Shown here: piece by piece, positions 12,176 through 24,900 of the stretch
How positions within the stretch are numbered: position 1 is the first letter of the stretch
Layout of the letters: each line of letters begins with the position of its first letter
Source of the DNA: Cubamyces lactineus
Taxonomy: Eukaryota > Basidiomycota > Agaricomycetes > Polyporales > Polyporaceae
Assembly (NCBI GenBank): GCA_022376465.1
Contig: JACDTU010000018.1
Location: 186,001 to 250,000 of the forward strand
DNA: 64,000 nucleotides
Direction: 5' to 3'
Translations under genes and position numbers: made by a program
Notes under the pieces: model-generated
What the model saw: only the letters and a program-made list of their open reading frames with translations
What the model was told of the DNA's origin: nothing
Database searches by the model: none

Positions 12176-14273
12176 TCAGGCCTCCTCCCTTGCGAATCGG
12201 AAGGCACGGCGCGAGGTGTTGCCCACCTGAGAGGCATTGCCATGTGACATCAGCGTCAGCTTCGCACCACCGCCGCAGTTCTCGAAGCCTACAATGAAAT
12301 TGCGTTAGCATCCGGAACAGATACATCGAACCGACGAGGTGGGAAGTAATACTCACTGCTTCCCGCGCAACGGTTTGCGCACTCTGTCCAGGGCAGCAGG
12401 GCGCCCGTCGCCCCGTTGCGCAGCTCGTTGTCGCAGTAGCATTCGTCGCTGTACTCGGCACCGGCGAGGGTGAAGCCATGGCTGTCGCAGAAGGACACGC
12501 AGACGTTCTTCGTCATGTTCGGCGCGGACATCGTGAGGGCGGACAGCGCGCGCCCGTGCGTTCCCTCGGCGATGCATCCGACCTCGGTCCAGCCTTCCGG
12601 TAGCGGGGGCTGGGCGGGGACAAGGCTGGGCGTCGTCGTGTTGGAGGAACAGACGTCGCCGCTCCCAAAGACGGGGTTGCATCCAGGGAGCGCAGAGATG
12701 GGCCCGTTCACCCCAGTCGGCTCGTCGACGAGGTCGCCCTCGAAGACGCATGCAGCAGCGGCAGCGGGGTCGTTCACTGCTGCGAGGGGGGCACAGTCGA
12801 GCAAGTTCCCACTCTGGCCTGAGCACTGGTCGATGGCCTGCTGCAGGAGATCCACGTCCCACCCATTCTGGAAGTCGGCATGCAACCCGAACCCAGTCGT
12901 GTCGCCATTGGCCAGGACCCACGTCCCGGGGCCGTGGTACTCAAACTGTTGGACGGATACGCCCATCTCGTAGAAGAGCGATATGAGATGGACGGGGTGG
13001 GTATCTGGGCAATCACCACCGTTGAATGCCTGGATAGGATAGGCCATGTGAGACTTGTGGTCAGGCGAGTCGAGGTTCACCCCGTCCCAGCACGACGGGA
13101 AGAACACTTGCGCCCGGAGTCCGCCCGGGCACTGTTGGGTCGGCATGGGCGAAGCTTCAGGGTAGTTGTTGTCCGCTGACACGAGGTCTCAGATGGGCGT
13201 TGCGCATGGGCCTTGTGAGAATGGGTTACTCACAGAGACAAACATAGTCGATGGCTTGTTCTGCAAAGTTCGAAGCGTTGAACGTGCGCCGGTTGGTATC
13301 GCCAGCGAGCATCTGATTCAACATCAGCGAGGATAAGGTTGGAAGGGTCATATGACCTACACGTAGACCCTTTGGGAAGGCCATGATGGGCTCGTTCTTG
13401 GGACCAGGACGAGGTAGGTAGTAGATGTTGAAACCAGTTGCTGTAAGAACGGTTGAGGTTAGCATACGAAGCGAACATCACAAGACCAAGAAAAAGGAAG
13501 CATGTGCTTGAATCGCAGGGAAAGCAGCATCTTCGCACCATATGGTACGCATCAGCAACAAGCCATATGTGCCCGGAACCGTACTGGGAAGCGATCTACG
13601 TTTGATGGTCACTGTGACCTGTCGTAACGAGAAACAGCAACGAGCGCGGTCTGTACGCCGGGAGAGGTCTCCGGATATACTCAGATTCCCACTCCACGAG
13701 GGCGTCCCACGCGTAGCACATAACACTCATTCCTCGGCAGTCTCGCATGGTTCTTGCTCCACTGCGGAGCAATTAGACGTCGAGCTGTGCCCAAAAAAGT
13801 CGCAACGATTCTTCGCTGCTGGCAACTGCACGGGCTCGCATCGAGTTTGTGAAAGTTGGAGGTACTCACGCATGGCCGTGAATTGACCGGTGGCATTGTC
13901 GTGGTGGTACATTTGTGGCTATTCCGCAATAATCAGCACGATTTCGGAAGAAGGAAAGGAGAAGCAACATACAGCCCAGTAGTTGCTCTTGTCTGCCTGC
14001 ACCGAGACAGTAGTGCAGTTGGACTTCATCAGCTCGTCGGGGTCGTAGTGGTTGCTAAAGCCACTCGCGCCCGCGATGGCATGGACGTGCGTGCCGATCT
14101 GCAAATGGCTTGGTCAATACGGGGATCGTGGCGAGCGCACAATAAAGTCTTACAGCATCGGGGTTGACAACGGAGTCAAGGCGAGTCTGGACGATGAGCG
14201 GCGTGGCGCCGAACGTCCAGTACGCGTTGGCAACGGCGGCGAGAGTGACGAAGGAGAGGATGCGAGCGAACAT
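12176..14273 (-). CDS. Secreted DUF1996 + WSC domain protein, tandem copy B
   Basis: Paralogue of copy A, transcribed in the same direction about 1.2 kb away. Seven exons: 14273-14154, 14098-13973, 13918-13870, 13440-13361, 13312-13234, 13175-12357 and 12288-12176, giving 461 aa. Exons 1-6 have exactly the same lengths as in copy A (120, 126, 49, 80, 79, 819 nt). Only the last exon differs (113 against 95 nt), adding a few residues near SQVGNTSRR. A signal peptide (MFARILSFVTLAAVANA), the DUF1996 core (HLISLFYEM, DFQNGWD) and one C-terminal WSC domain (DECYCDNELRNG, CANRCAGS, CGGG) are visible. No anchor is seen. The arrangement indicates a recent local duplication. The molecular role is unknown, and extracellular or wall location is inferred from the signal peptide and WSC domain. 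Confidence 0.9.
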
Positions 14274-14883
14274 GGCGATGCAGGTCTCTGGTAGAGTGTG
14301 CGGTGGGTAGGCCGGTGCAGGCTCTGGAGAGTCAGACAGCAACGAAGGGGTATTTAAGCAACGGCGAATGTATTGAGCCCAAGAGGAGCACTCTCGATGC
14401 ACAAAGCGACCGCATGAATAGGTTGTGCGCCACTGGATGTTGGTAAGTCAAAGAACAGTAGTTGCATGTTGGGTGGCCATCCCAGAGTGGTGCGCAAAAA
14501 CGAACGGCCTTCGGAGGGGCGTCCAGGGCCGGTTCCGTTGCCCAAAATGAAAGCCATCGGGGGTGGGCGCGGGTATTCTCCGCGGCATTGCCATAACTGA
14601 GCGCAGAGAATGCAGGCGGGGACCTGTCTCGTGGGGCTTACTGGTGGCTGTGACGTCTTTGCGAGACGGACCGTTCATGGGTACAGTGAGACATGCGGCC
14701 GTCTCACCAGGAACAGACCCAATTCCTTCACTGCCGTCAGCCTTCCATATGACAGTGTCATACGCAGTTACGACACTCACCAAAACTTCCAAAGTCCATA
14801 TCCATAAGCAGCTATTTATACAGTATCATTGAATCTCGCTACGATGATGTCAACTCTCACCGTGCGCCCCAGATGTGTCGACC
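14274..14883. other. Promoter of WSC copy B and 3' flank of the DHTKD1-like gene
   Basis: Contains the copy B promoter block, which is homologous to the copy A upstream region as far as about 14755. No gene is seen in it. Confidence 0.5.
14351..14357 (-). promoter_or_regulatory. TATA-like box of WSC gene copy B
   Basis: TTAAATA on the minus strand, about 80 bp upstream of the ATG at 14273, at the same distance as the TATA box of copy A. Confidence 0.45.
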
Positions 14884-17800
14884 CTACTGCAATCTATCGA
14901 ACGCAGCGTCGATAACTGCCTTCTGCTGCGCACCATATAGAGAAGCAATGCCCGGCGCCGGCACCGCGTCCTCTTTGCGACCTTTGAAGACAACCTTATC
15001 CCTCCCGAGGCGGTCGAGCACCGCATTCAATCGTGGCTGGACGTGCGTCCATGCGCCTTGGTTACGAGGCTCTTCTTGCAGCCACACAATTTCCTTGGCA
15101 TCGCCATAACGAGAGAGCACGTCCATCGTCGCTTGGAAGGGGAACGGGCTCAGCTCCTCGATGCGGACAAATGCAACCTTCCCATCGAGCCCGCGCTTCT
15201 GCCGTTCCTTGACGAGATCGTAGTAGAGCTTGCCAGTCATGCACACGACGCGTGCGACCGTAGAAGGGTCCGAGACGGCTGCGTCATCAAGGACAGGGCG
15301 GAATCGGGAACCTGTGGCCAAGTCCTCGAGCGGAGATCCTGCGGCCTGACAAGGAGGGGTCAAATCATTGACAAACGATGTCATCCGGAGGACGATCTTA
15401 CTGCAAGGCGGAGGAGACCCTTTGGTCCGGCGACCACGAGGGGCTTGCGGAAATTGCGTTTGAGCTGCCTTCGGAGGAGGTGGAAGTATTGCGCCGGGGT
15501 GGTGGGGAAAACAACATTCATGTTCACGTTCGCAGGCTCTGAGCCCGTGTCGAACGTATACGGATCGTTTGTCAACTGATGGGGACGATGAGGCAGACGT
15601 CATGAGATGATCAGAGTATGACGAGCCGTACCTGAAGCATCCGCTCGATGCGCGAAGAAGAGTGCTCGGGCCCGGCGCCGTCCAGCCTAACATTGCCAGC
15701 AATTAGATCGGCTATGCCCGGAATAGCGAACGAGAGAGTCGCATACCCATGAGGCAGAAGAAGCACAATCCCGCTTTGCTTCAGCCATTTCGCTGCACAC
15801 ATCTGTCAGACAAGGTTGATATGACGTAGCCCGAACTGCTCACTCTCCGCGGAGGAAATGAAGGTGTCGATAATGACCTGGCACATCCTCATGAGCTTCC
15901 CGTTCAATCAGAGCATAGGGGCGAAGCTCTCTACCTGTGCACCGTTGAAGAAATCGCCGAACTATCCGCGGCCATGTCAGTACACGCAAAGGCGCCTCCG
16001 AGGGATGCTCTCACCTGCGCTTCCCAGATGGGCAGAATGTCGGGTTTCTCCCAGCTGACTCCGTACTCGAACTGCAGCCCGTGCTGGTCAGAAGCAGCGG
16101 CATGGGAGAGCGCTCATTTAGAACTTACGCCGAGGACCCCCATTTCACTCAGCGAGCTATTCGCGAGCTCAAGACGCCCGCTGCAGTCCAAGGCGAGGTT
16201 GAGCGGAACGACGACCCCTTCTGTTCGTTGGTCGACCAGCATGGCGTGCCTAGCACCTGGTCAGGTCGGAGGTCATCGCTTCCCATGCTCATACACGCTT
16301 ACCGCTGGCTGAATGTCCCTCGACCGACATCCTGCCCTGAGATGCGTACGTCATAACCCTCGAGCATGAGCGAACCGAATGCAAGAGCCTGTAAAAAAAC
16401 CCTTAATCTCCGCTATCGACAAAGTGCTCACGGAACGAGTTACGTACCTCCGCGGTCGCCCAATCCAAACCCACGCCGGATTCCATCGCTTGCAGCCGGT
16501 TCTTGACATGCCTCTGCAGCCTAGGGTGGATCACCTGAGGGCCGACGTATCAATGAGCATAACGAGCACACCCTGAGTTCCCGCCGCAAAAGAGGTACTC
16601 ACAAAACCTTCCGGAACAGTGACACTCGCACGGCCCACTTTCTTGAGCGTCCCTTGTTCAACGCCAGTCTCAGGGTCCCACACCGCCTCCCGACTCGCTG
16701 GCCAGACAAGGCCCTTCCACTGCCCTTGCAAGACAGACAGAGTGCTGCCGGGCTTGTGAGACGCCGCCGCCGCCAGCTCAGACGCAAGGAACTCCTTGTG
16801 GTTGGCACGAATGGACTCCGCAGCGTCTTTGGTCAACACGTTCTCGTCCTTGAAAGCGGGTCAGTTTAATTACCGACGTCTGCTCAAGAGTAGGGTACTG
16901 ACAATCAGACGTTCTTCGTAAAGAGCAGGAACGGAGCGGCGAGAGCGGATCTTCTCGTACATGAGGGGTTGTGTGAAGGCAGGCTCGTCTAGCTCGTTAT
17001 GACCCCTGAAGTGGGTGCCGAGTATCAGTGCCATGTCGTGCAAGCTATACGCATATATGATGCTGACCAGCGGCGGTAGACGATCAGGTCGACGATGATA
17101 TCCTTGCGGAAGTAGTTGCGATACTTGAACGCGATATCGATCGCCCTTTGGACGTCTGACGGGTGGCATTAGACATTATGCATAATGTAAGGCTCGGGAC
17201 AAGGCTGCGCCGACCTTCAGGATAGTCGCCGTTGACGTGCAAGACCGGAGCGTTTATCATCTTCGCAACGTCTGAGCAGTACAGCGACGATCGCGCGCTC
17301 GACGCGGGTGTCGTGTACCCGATGCTGGAGAAGTTTAGGATCAGCGGTGTCCGTCGACACGAAGGATATTGCCCTGCCTGTTACTGCGTGCGAAAACATG
17401 GTCAACAAAACGCCGGTGAGTGTCATGCATGGGTTGAAACACCTACTTGACAACCAGATGCACGCTGCCTCCGACAGTGTAGTGCGGTAGGTTGCCTACC
17501 GTCCAGGGAGTATTAAGCAACCCGAAAATATGCGTACATGACATGTGAGACTCACTCAGCCCAAGACCTTCCATCACGATGCCCTGCCCTGTGAAGCTCG
17601 CGTCGCCATGCAATTGCACACACATCACGCGATCGCCGGGAAGACATCCTGTCTCTCCCGCCCGCTCGAGCTCTTTGAACAGGGCAAATTGTTTGGCGCG
17701 CGTTTTCCCGAGTGCCACAGGGTTGACGGCTTCCAAATGCGACGGATTCGGAAGCAGAGAGACCTTGAGCGGTTTCTGCGCACCGGGATACTGGAGTGTC

Positions 17801-18840
17801 GGGGACGCGGCTGATTTGTGGAATACCCGTCAGGTAAAGTATGGTCGTGAAGGCGCGTCGAACGCGGACTTACTGAGGTGACTTATCACATCGCCGACCG
17901 CACCATATTCTTCGGGCACCTCGGATCCTCCCTTGATCTTGTGGAACAGCGCAGATGGAGGGAACTCGAGGAGACCGGCGAGCAGATTCAGACGGCCCCG
18001 GTGAGGCATACCGATTATGATGTGCTCAACACCAGCTAATGCGATACATCATGAACAGTCCGCAATTATAGAGTGTACGAGGCCTACCTTGCGAGGCGCT
18101 AGCGAACAGCGCGTCCAATGCAGGAAGCATGGACTCGCCACCCTCAAGCCCGTAACGCTTCAGGTTCGGGAACTTGAGCTGCAAGAACTGGTCGAAGACT
18201 TCAGAATGCGCGAGGATCTCGTGTATACGCTTCCGTTCCTCAGGCGCAAGCCGCCCCTCTTCGTCGTTCTCCTTTTCCAGCATGTGCGAGAACCACAAGC
18301 GCTCAGTCTTCGAGGGGGAGTGCATATACTCGTATGCGATTCGCCCAACGTAGACATCCCGAAGATGACGGGTGATGCGTTCCAGTGGCCAGTGTTCGGG
18401 GCCAGCATCCTCACCGACAGGTCGGTTCCATACAATACCGTTGATGTCGTAGGCGCGCGCAGGATCGTCAAGGCCATACCGAGTGGGGTTTAGCGCCGCG
18501 ACCTCCTCACGCTGCAACAGGTCCAGCGGGTCAACACGGGCAGCCCTGTGTCCATGTGTCCGTAGGGAGTCGACGTAACGCAACAGCGGCGCGTTGACGA
18601 CTCGGTTCTCCAGCTGAGTAGGGGTATCTGTGTGCGGAGACAGTGGTCAGTCGTAGCGCAAACACTTGACACGCTTCCCGAAACCCTATAACAACACTCA
18701 CAATCAGGCAGGGTGAACTTGCGAGGTTCCCGGTATCCATACGAGTAATCGTAGTACGTGCGACGTAGCTGCGTAGACAACGTCGGTCGCCGCGTCCGGG
18801 GCGCCGTGAGAAGGTAGGAAGTTGCGCGAACGTTGGCCAT
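14884..18840 (-). CDS. DHTKD1-type 2-oxo acid dehydrogenase E1, mitochondrial
   Basis: Thiamine-diphosphate E1 subunit that decarboxylates a 2-oxo acid (2-oxoadipate for DHTKD1, in lysine/tryptophan breakdown, or 2-oxoglutarate) and passes the acyl group to the E2 lipoyl protein in mitochondria. The gene is cut into many exons. Exon 1 is 18840-18702, exon 2 is 18627-18088, then several short ones to a TAG at 14884. The N-terminus is basic and Ser/Thr-rich ([20 protein letters not shown]), like a mitochondrial presequence. Recognisable E1 blocks in order are [62 protein letters not shown] with [81 protein letters not shown] and [13 protein letters not shown]. The short N-terminal region and these blocks fit the DHTKD1 branch better than canonical Kgd1. 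I did not resolve every central exon. Confidence 0.9.
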
Positions 18841-19785
18841 ATCTAGACCAGAACCCGATGTAACCTTGCGATGCTAGTCCCACGAAGCCTCCTCTTAGGG
18901 TGAGAAGTCGGAGGACGTTCGAGCTGGACCAGGATAAGGTTGAGGACGTCGTAGGAGGGCACCCGACGCCCGTCGGGTGAAGGGACGGGCGGAGCATGGT
19001 GAGACGCGGCCATCACGTGTGGGGGCGAGCGCGAAGCGCGATCACAAGAATAGGTTATCACTTGCGCGTGTCTAGCCCTGCCACTATCGCCCTGATTCTT
19101 GTCGAAGTGCTTGGCCTTGCTCTGTGATCGACAACTCCTACGCCCACGACCATGTCCAGAGTCTCCAACCCAAGCACGTATCCCCGGGGGCGTAGAGAGG
19201 CCAGGGTGCTTGTCAAGTTCTGCACTCTTGTAGGAGGCGTATCGATATATCGACATCTGGTCAAATCGAAGACCAGTAGCAAGGAACAGAGGAGATCGGT
19301 CCATCGAAGAAGCACGCAGCAGGCATAAGCATTGTGGACGAGCCAAGAGGCGTTCTAGAGTCGCAGTCGCCGTCGACCCCCCGATCATCTAGGCGCCCTG
19401 GTAGCGGGCAATCCGGGCCGGCTCGAGGCCATACGTACTATGGGCGCCTCTCGACTTACAACAGGTTTCAAGTCTGCCATTGAGTACACCATGCTCATCG
19501 CCACCGCACAGTTCACTCTTTGGTTCTGTATCCCATCCTGTGCAAGGTTATACAAGAAATTGTCACCGGAGTACTTGCGCATCCCCGGCCAACGGTTGCC
19601 AAAGAGCACGTCATGCGCCTCAAGAACTCAAGAGGACTTCGCGGTCCGGCACACACCACCCGGCCATCCGGACCGTGCCCCACATACCCTGCGATATAAA
19701 CCCTGGATAGCGTTCGGATATCGCGACACCATCCCTCGCAACCCCTCGCCTCTTGCCTCCAAAATCCCACAGAAAGACCAGCACA
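18841..19785. other. Divergent promoter region between E1 and aldo-keto reductase genes
   Basis: A 0.95-kb spacer shared by two divergently transcribed genes. A 181-codon minus-strand frame (18843-19388) runs up to the E1 start but shows no domain and weak coding character. It is not called as a gene. Confidence 0.45.
19695..19700 (+). promoter_or_regulatory. TATA box of the aldo-keto reductase gene
   Basis: TATAAA about 86 bp upstream of the ATG at 19786, followed by a C-rich leader. Confidence 0.55.
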
Positions 19786-21061
19786 ATGGCCGCGCCGACG
19801 ATCAAGCTCAACAACGGCCTCGAGATCCCGGTCATTGGACTCGGTGAGTAGGGCTTGGAGGGCAGAGCGGAGATGTCGATCGTTGCTGATCAGCGCGACC
19901 GTTTTGTAACGTATAGGAACATGGCAGTCGAAGCCGGAGGAAGTCACCAACGCGGTAGAGTACGCGCTCAAGGAGGCCGGATACCGGCACATTGACTGCG
20001 CGTGGTACGTCTTCCACTTTCTTTCTGGAGGGAGAGCTTGCACAAACCAGTGGCATTCATAGGGCATACGACAACGAGAAGGAAGTCGGCGAGGGCATTC
20101 GCCGTTCAGGCGTTCCTCGGTCGGAGATCTTTGTATGTACAATTGAAAGTGTTGAGCGATGTGATACTCACGGACCTCGTGTTATCCTCGGCAGGTTACG
20201 AGCAAGCTCTGGTGCACGCACCACCACCGCGTCGAGGAGGCTCTCGACGAGACCCTCGCCAACCTCGGCACCGACTACCTCGATCGTACGTCTCCCCTCC
20301 GCACCCACATCCCCACCCCACATCCCCATGTACTCACCTTCCTCCCTACACCCAGTCTACCTCGTCCACTGGCCGATCCACCTCAACCCCCACGGGAACC
20401 ACCCCAAGTTCCCCACGCGCCCCGACGGGAGCCGCGACGTCCTCACCGACTGGCCCATCCGCGACACCTGGGCCCAGATGGAAGCCGTCCTCGCCAAGGG
20501 CAAAGTGCGCGCGATCGGCGTGTCCAACTTCTCCGAGCGCATCCTCGAGCGCGACCTCCTCCCGCACGCCAAGGTCGTCCCCGCCGTGAACCAGGTCGAG
20601 CTCCACCTGTACAACCCCCAGCTCGGGCTCGTCGAGTATCTGAAGTCGAAGGGCATCGTCCCCCAGGCGTACTCGCCCCTCGGCTCGACGGGCTCCCCGC
20701 TCTTGCAGGACGAGACGGCGAGCGCGCTCGCGCAGCAGTATGGCCTCTCGACGGCGGACGTCTTGCTCGGGTACCTCGTCGCGAAGGATATCGTGACCCT
20801 CCCGAAGTCCGTCACCCCAGCGCGCATCAAGAGCAACTTGGAGGGCGCGCTGGCGGCTGCGAAGAAGCTCACCAAGGAGGACATCGCGAAGCTCGATGGC
20901 GTCGCGGCCTCGGGCAAGCAGAACAGGTGCGTGCGAGTTGCATGTTGCATGATGGGTTGTTCAGCGTCGTTGACCGTATATGCGTGCCTAGGTTGATCCA
21001 GCCGCCGTGGGGCGTCGACCTCGGCTTCGACAACTGGCCGGTGCGGGTGCAGGGGCAGTAG
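19786..21061 (+). CDS. Aldo-keto reductase (AKR superfamily)
   Basis: NADPH-dependent reductase of aldehydes, aldoses or ketones, predicted cytosolic. Six exons fit: 19786-19843, 19917-20004, 20063-20132, 20195-20285, 20356-20926 and 20992-21061, giving 315 aa, the usual family length. The four catalytic residues can be assigned: Asp in GYRHIDCAW, Tyr in AYDNEKEVGEG, Lys in VTSKLW and His in LYLVHWP. The signature GVSNFSERIL and the cofactor-binding block PKSVTPARIKSNLEG are present, and the C-terminus carries NRLIQPPWG. The N-terminal MAAPTIKLNNGLEIPVIGLG is the standard AKR opening, so the start is well supported. The nearest yeast-type relatives are glycerol dehydrogenase/aldose reductase-like enzymes (Gcy1/Ypr1 class). 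The exact substrate cannot be read from sequence. Confidence 0.94.
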
Positions 21062-21925
21062 ATAGAGACCCTGTCGAAGAAGACCCATACCCTGTATCGA
21101 TGCTCGCAGTTGTATCAGTTGTATCGTTATGAGTGTCTTGCTGTATGAACGATGAATCTCCTACTGCTTTGAGGCAATCTGCCGCGAACTTGAGCGCGAT
21201 GGGGCCGGAAGAATTCGCGCCACGGTAGCAGCGTTCACTGCACCCAAGGGTTCATTCAAAGACACTTGCCATTGATTTCACCAGCCAAACTACGATGCGT
21301 TACTGCGAGGGCCAAGCCTACGTAAAGCAGAACCGACCAAAACCCACCACCACCACGCCAAACTGAGAACAATCAAAACGGCGCGCACAAGCACGCCGCG
21401 TCAAGAGGTATGTAGCCAGCCAACAAGGCAGCGGGACACGTATGTAAGGCACACATGCATGCATCTACGTACAGCGCATGCGCAGAAAAGCGGCAGTAGC
21501 CCGATATCGTGTGAGAAGAGCCCATTAAGCCAGTAAAAGACGTCGTCGTACGGGGGAACTACCGCCGCCACCGCCGCCGCGCGGCCTGGCGGCCGTCCGC
21601 CCGACCCTGGGGCGGATGTGCTAAGTATCGCCCGCTAGGGGACGTTACGTGGAGAGAGAGAGTGGGATACCGAGAAAGGGACGATGCAGCGAGACTGAGA
21701 GCGTGAAAAGATGAACATGAAGGGAGAAGAGCGTGATTACGACCAAACGAGCCCGGAAAGAAATGCAGAGAGAGACGGAAACAGAGACAGTGGATAGAGC
21801 GGACGCGCGATGGGAGGCTCGCTCCCCGCGCCTAGCGAGAGAATCAGGATGTCAGGACGAGGGAAAGCGAGCCGCCGTCAACGGCGAGCCCGCCGGGTGC
21901 GCACAGGCAAGCCGTACGCCCACGT
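21062..21925. other. Convergent 3' spacer with low-complexity sequence
   Basis: Lies between the tails of the reductase gene (+) and the three-WSC gene (-). Contains a CCG-rich patch near 21560-21590 and purine-rich GA runs near 21650-21800. No coding frame is supported. Confidence 0.5.
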
Positions 21926-24900
21926 TTAGTGCACGCCCGAGTGCGCGTGCGCCGCGCGGCCAAAGTGGCGCGCCTTGTTCCCGCGCTTCGCCGCCTTCGC
22001 GCCCGTGCCCGTGTTCTTGAACACGGAGAGCGCCATCGGGCCACCGCAGATCTCGGAGCTGTCGCCCGTGCACGCCATGTTGCACATGGAGTCCGCGAGG
22101 GGCGCGCCGCCGCCGTTCACGAACGAGCTGCCGCAGTAGCACTCGCGCGCATACTCGAGCCCGGCCATGCTGTGGCCCAGGGACGCGCAGTGCGAGATGC
22201 AGTTCTCGATCGTCATCTGCTGGCTCGTGAACGCGTCGATGTTAAGCGTGCGCGAGGGCACGTCCGACGCGCACCCGACGGCGATCCAGCCCGCAGGCAG
22301 GCCGGAGACGTTCGTCGAGTTCGACGGGACGCTGACGGTGGAGCTTGGCTGCGTGGCAGTCGCAACAGACGTGGGGGTAGAGGAGGCGGAAGAGGAAGGG
22401 CCGGGGTTGGCAACGGCGAGGTCGTTGTGCTTGTACAGGCTGAACGCCCAGTTGCCACCGCAAGTGCCAGTCGCATCGCCAGCGCAGGCCATGTTGCAGG
22501 ACGCCGCGGGGAGGGGCTCACCAGCCTGGTTCTGGAACGAGCTGCCGCCTATGTAGGACGTATGAGTCAACCATATCGCTGAGATCAAAGCGACACCACT
22601 TACAGTAGCACTCGCGGCCGAACTCAACACCGGCCATGAGGAAGCCCTTGGACGCGCACGTCGACACGCAGCTCGCGACCGTCATCTGGTCGTTCGCGAA
22701 GCTGTAGCCCGTAAGAGCGCGCGCAGACGTGTCCGAGCGGCACCCAACAGAGGACCAGCCGGTAGGCAGGCTGGCAACAGGTGCCGAAGGACCAGTGGAC
22801 GACGTCGCGGGCGTCGAGGGGCTAGAACTCGGGGTGGCGGAGTGCACAGACTGGGTGGCGGTGGCTGAGGTGTGCGCGGCGGAAGTGGTGGCAGCGACCG
22901 AGGTAGCCGAGACCGAAGAAACGCTGTTAGCTGACGATATCGACTGAGGGGCGGCAGACGATACAGACGAGGGCGAGGAGGGGGAAGACGGGGAAGATGC
23001 ACCGGGGTTGCCGGTGGTCATGAGCGTGAGCTTTGCCGCTCCACCGCAAATCTCGTAGCCTGCAAAAGAACCAATATCAACACCCGCGTAGCCGGATACA
23101 GTGCACAACGAGCTGGAAGAATCAGCGACGTACTGTTACCCGCGCAGTGGTTGCTGCACTCGCTCCAGGTGAGGAATGTCTCGGACGCGCCGTTCTTGAC
23201 CGAGTTGTCGCAGTAGCACTCATCACTGAACTCGACACCCGCAAGCTTGTAGCCGTGGCTGCCGCAGTACGAGGCACACATCGCGCGAGTCATGTTCGGG
23301 TCCTTCATGGAGAGCGCGGGGAGCGCACGGCCATTGGTGCCCTCCGCGATGCAGCCGAGCTCAGTCCAACCAGTCGGAAGCGGGTTCTGAGCGGGGATCA
23401 ACTGCGGAGTACCGGCGTTCGTGCATGGCTTGCCGCTGCCGTAGATGGGGTTGCAGCCGGGGAGCGAAGTGAGCGGCGTGGTCAGGCCGATGTTCTCGTC
23501 GACAACGCTACCCTCGAGCGTGCAAGCATCGGCCGCATCCTGGTCAAAGACGGCGGCGAGGGGCGGGCAGTCCATTACGTTACCGTTCGCGGCCGTGCAG
23601 GTGTCGATGGCCTCCTGGAGGAGGTCGACATCCCATCCGTTCTGGAAGTCGCCGTGGTGGCCGTAGCCGGTGGTGTCGCCGTTAGCCAAGACCCAGGTGC
23701 CGGCGCCGTGGTACTCGAACTGATCGACCGAGACGAACATCTCGTAGAAGAGCGAGACCAAGTGGACGGGGTGCGAGTCGGGACAGTCACCGGTGTTGTA
23801 CGCCTGGACGGGGTAGGCCATGTGAGACTTGTGGTCGGGCGAGTCGAGGTTCACACCGTCCCAGCACGAGGGGAAGAACACCTGGGCACGCAAGCCATCG
23901 GGGCACGAATGCGGGAAGAAGTCGGGACGCTCCGCCCAGTCGGGATCTCCGCTGTGGTCGTTGTTGTAATCTGTGTCTATGATCAGATACGGGTCACGCA
24001 TACACAACAGCAGAAGACGCACCGAGGCAGACGTAGCTCACAGCCTGATCGGCGAAGCTGGAGGCGTTGTAAGTGCGCCTAGTCGTGTCACCAGCGAGCA
24101 TCTGAAGCTGCGTCAGGCAATCGCTCTATCGCTCTACGCGAGCTACGTACCACCAGGCCCTTAGGGAACGCGTGGACCTTCTCGTTCTTGGGGCCATTGC
24201 GAACCAAGTAGTAGATGTTGAAGGACGTCGCTACGGATGCAAGTCAGCAAAGCTCCCGAAGACATAGCGGATGCTCAGCAAGTGCGCGAGCTAGCTCTGG
24301 GTCATTGATGATATGCGCCCCTGACAGCAAAACATGTTTTGAGCGAGATCGGGCTTCTTTACCAAGGAGCCCAATCCCAGCTGCAAAAACAGAGCCCAGA
24401 CCGTAGGCGATGTTCAAAAAGCTGGAGCTCGAAGGGTCACATCGCATCTCTACACGATGCGGACATGTGAAGAAGCAACCCTTACTAATAACGGCAAGAT
24501 AGCTGCCGAAACGACGTAAAGATATGATACTCACGCATGGGCGTCAAGTTGCCCTGCGGGTCCTGATGGTACATTTGAGGCTGATGAAGATGGCGTTGAG
24601 TGACAGGAGTCAATCTTTATCTCATGGTTTGAGCTCACCGCCCAATAGTTGCTCTTGTCGGGCTGCACGGGGATGGTGGTGCAGTTGGACTGAACGAGCT
24701 CGTCGGGGTTGTAGACGTTCTTGAAGCCACTAGCGCCGACGATAGCATGGACGTGGGTACCAAGCTGTTCGAAAACGTGTCGCATCAGACCGATCTGCTC
24801 ACAAGTACGCAGGCTTTGGATATACTCACCGCGTTCGGGTTCACGATGGAGTCGAGACGGGTGGTCGCGATGAGCTTGCTGCCACCGAAGATCCAGTGCT

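Noticed and set aside
18843..19388. 181-codon minus-strand frame directly upstream of the DHTKD1-like gene
   Set aside because: No domain and a weak coding look. More likely leader and promoter sequence open by chance in GC-rich DNA.
23033..24082. 349-codon plus-strand frame over the three-WSC gene
   Set aside because: Antisense shadow of the 843-nt exon. The real frame carries DUF1996 and WSC motifs.
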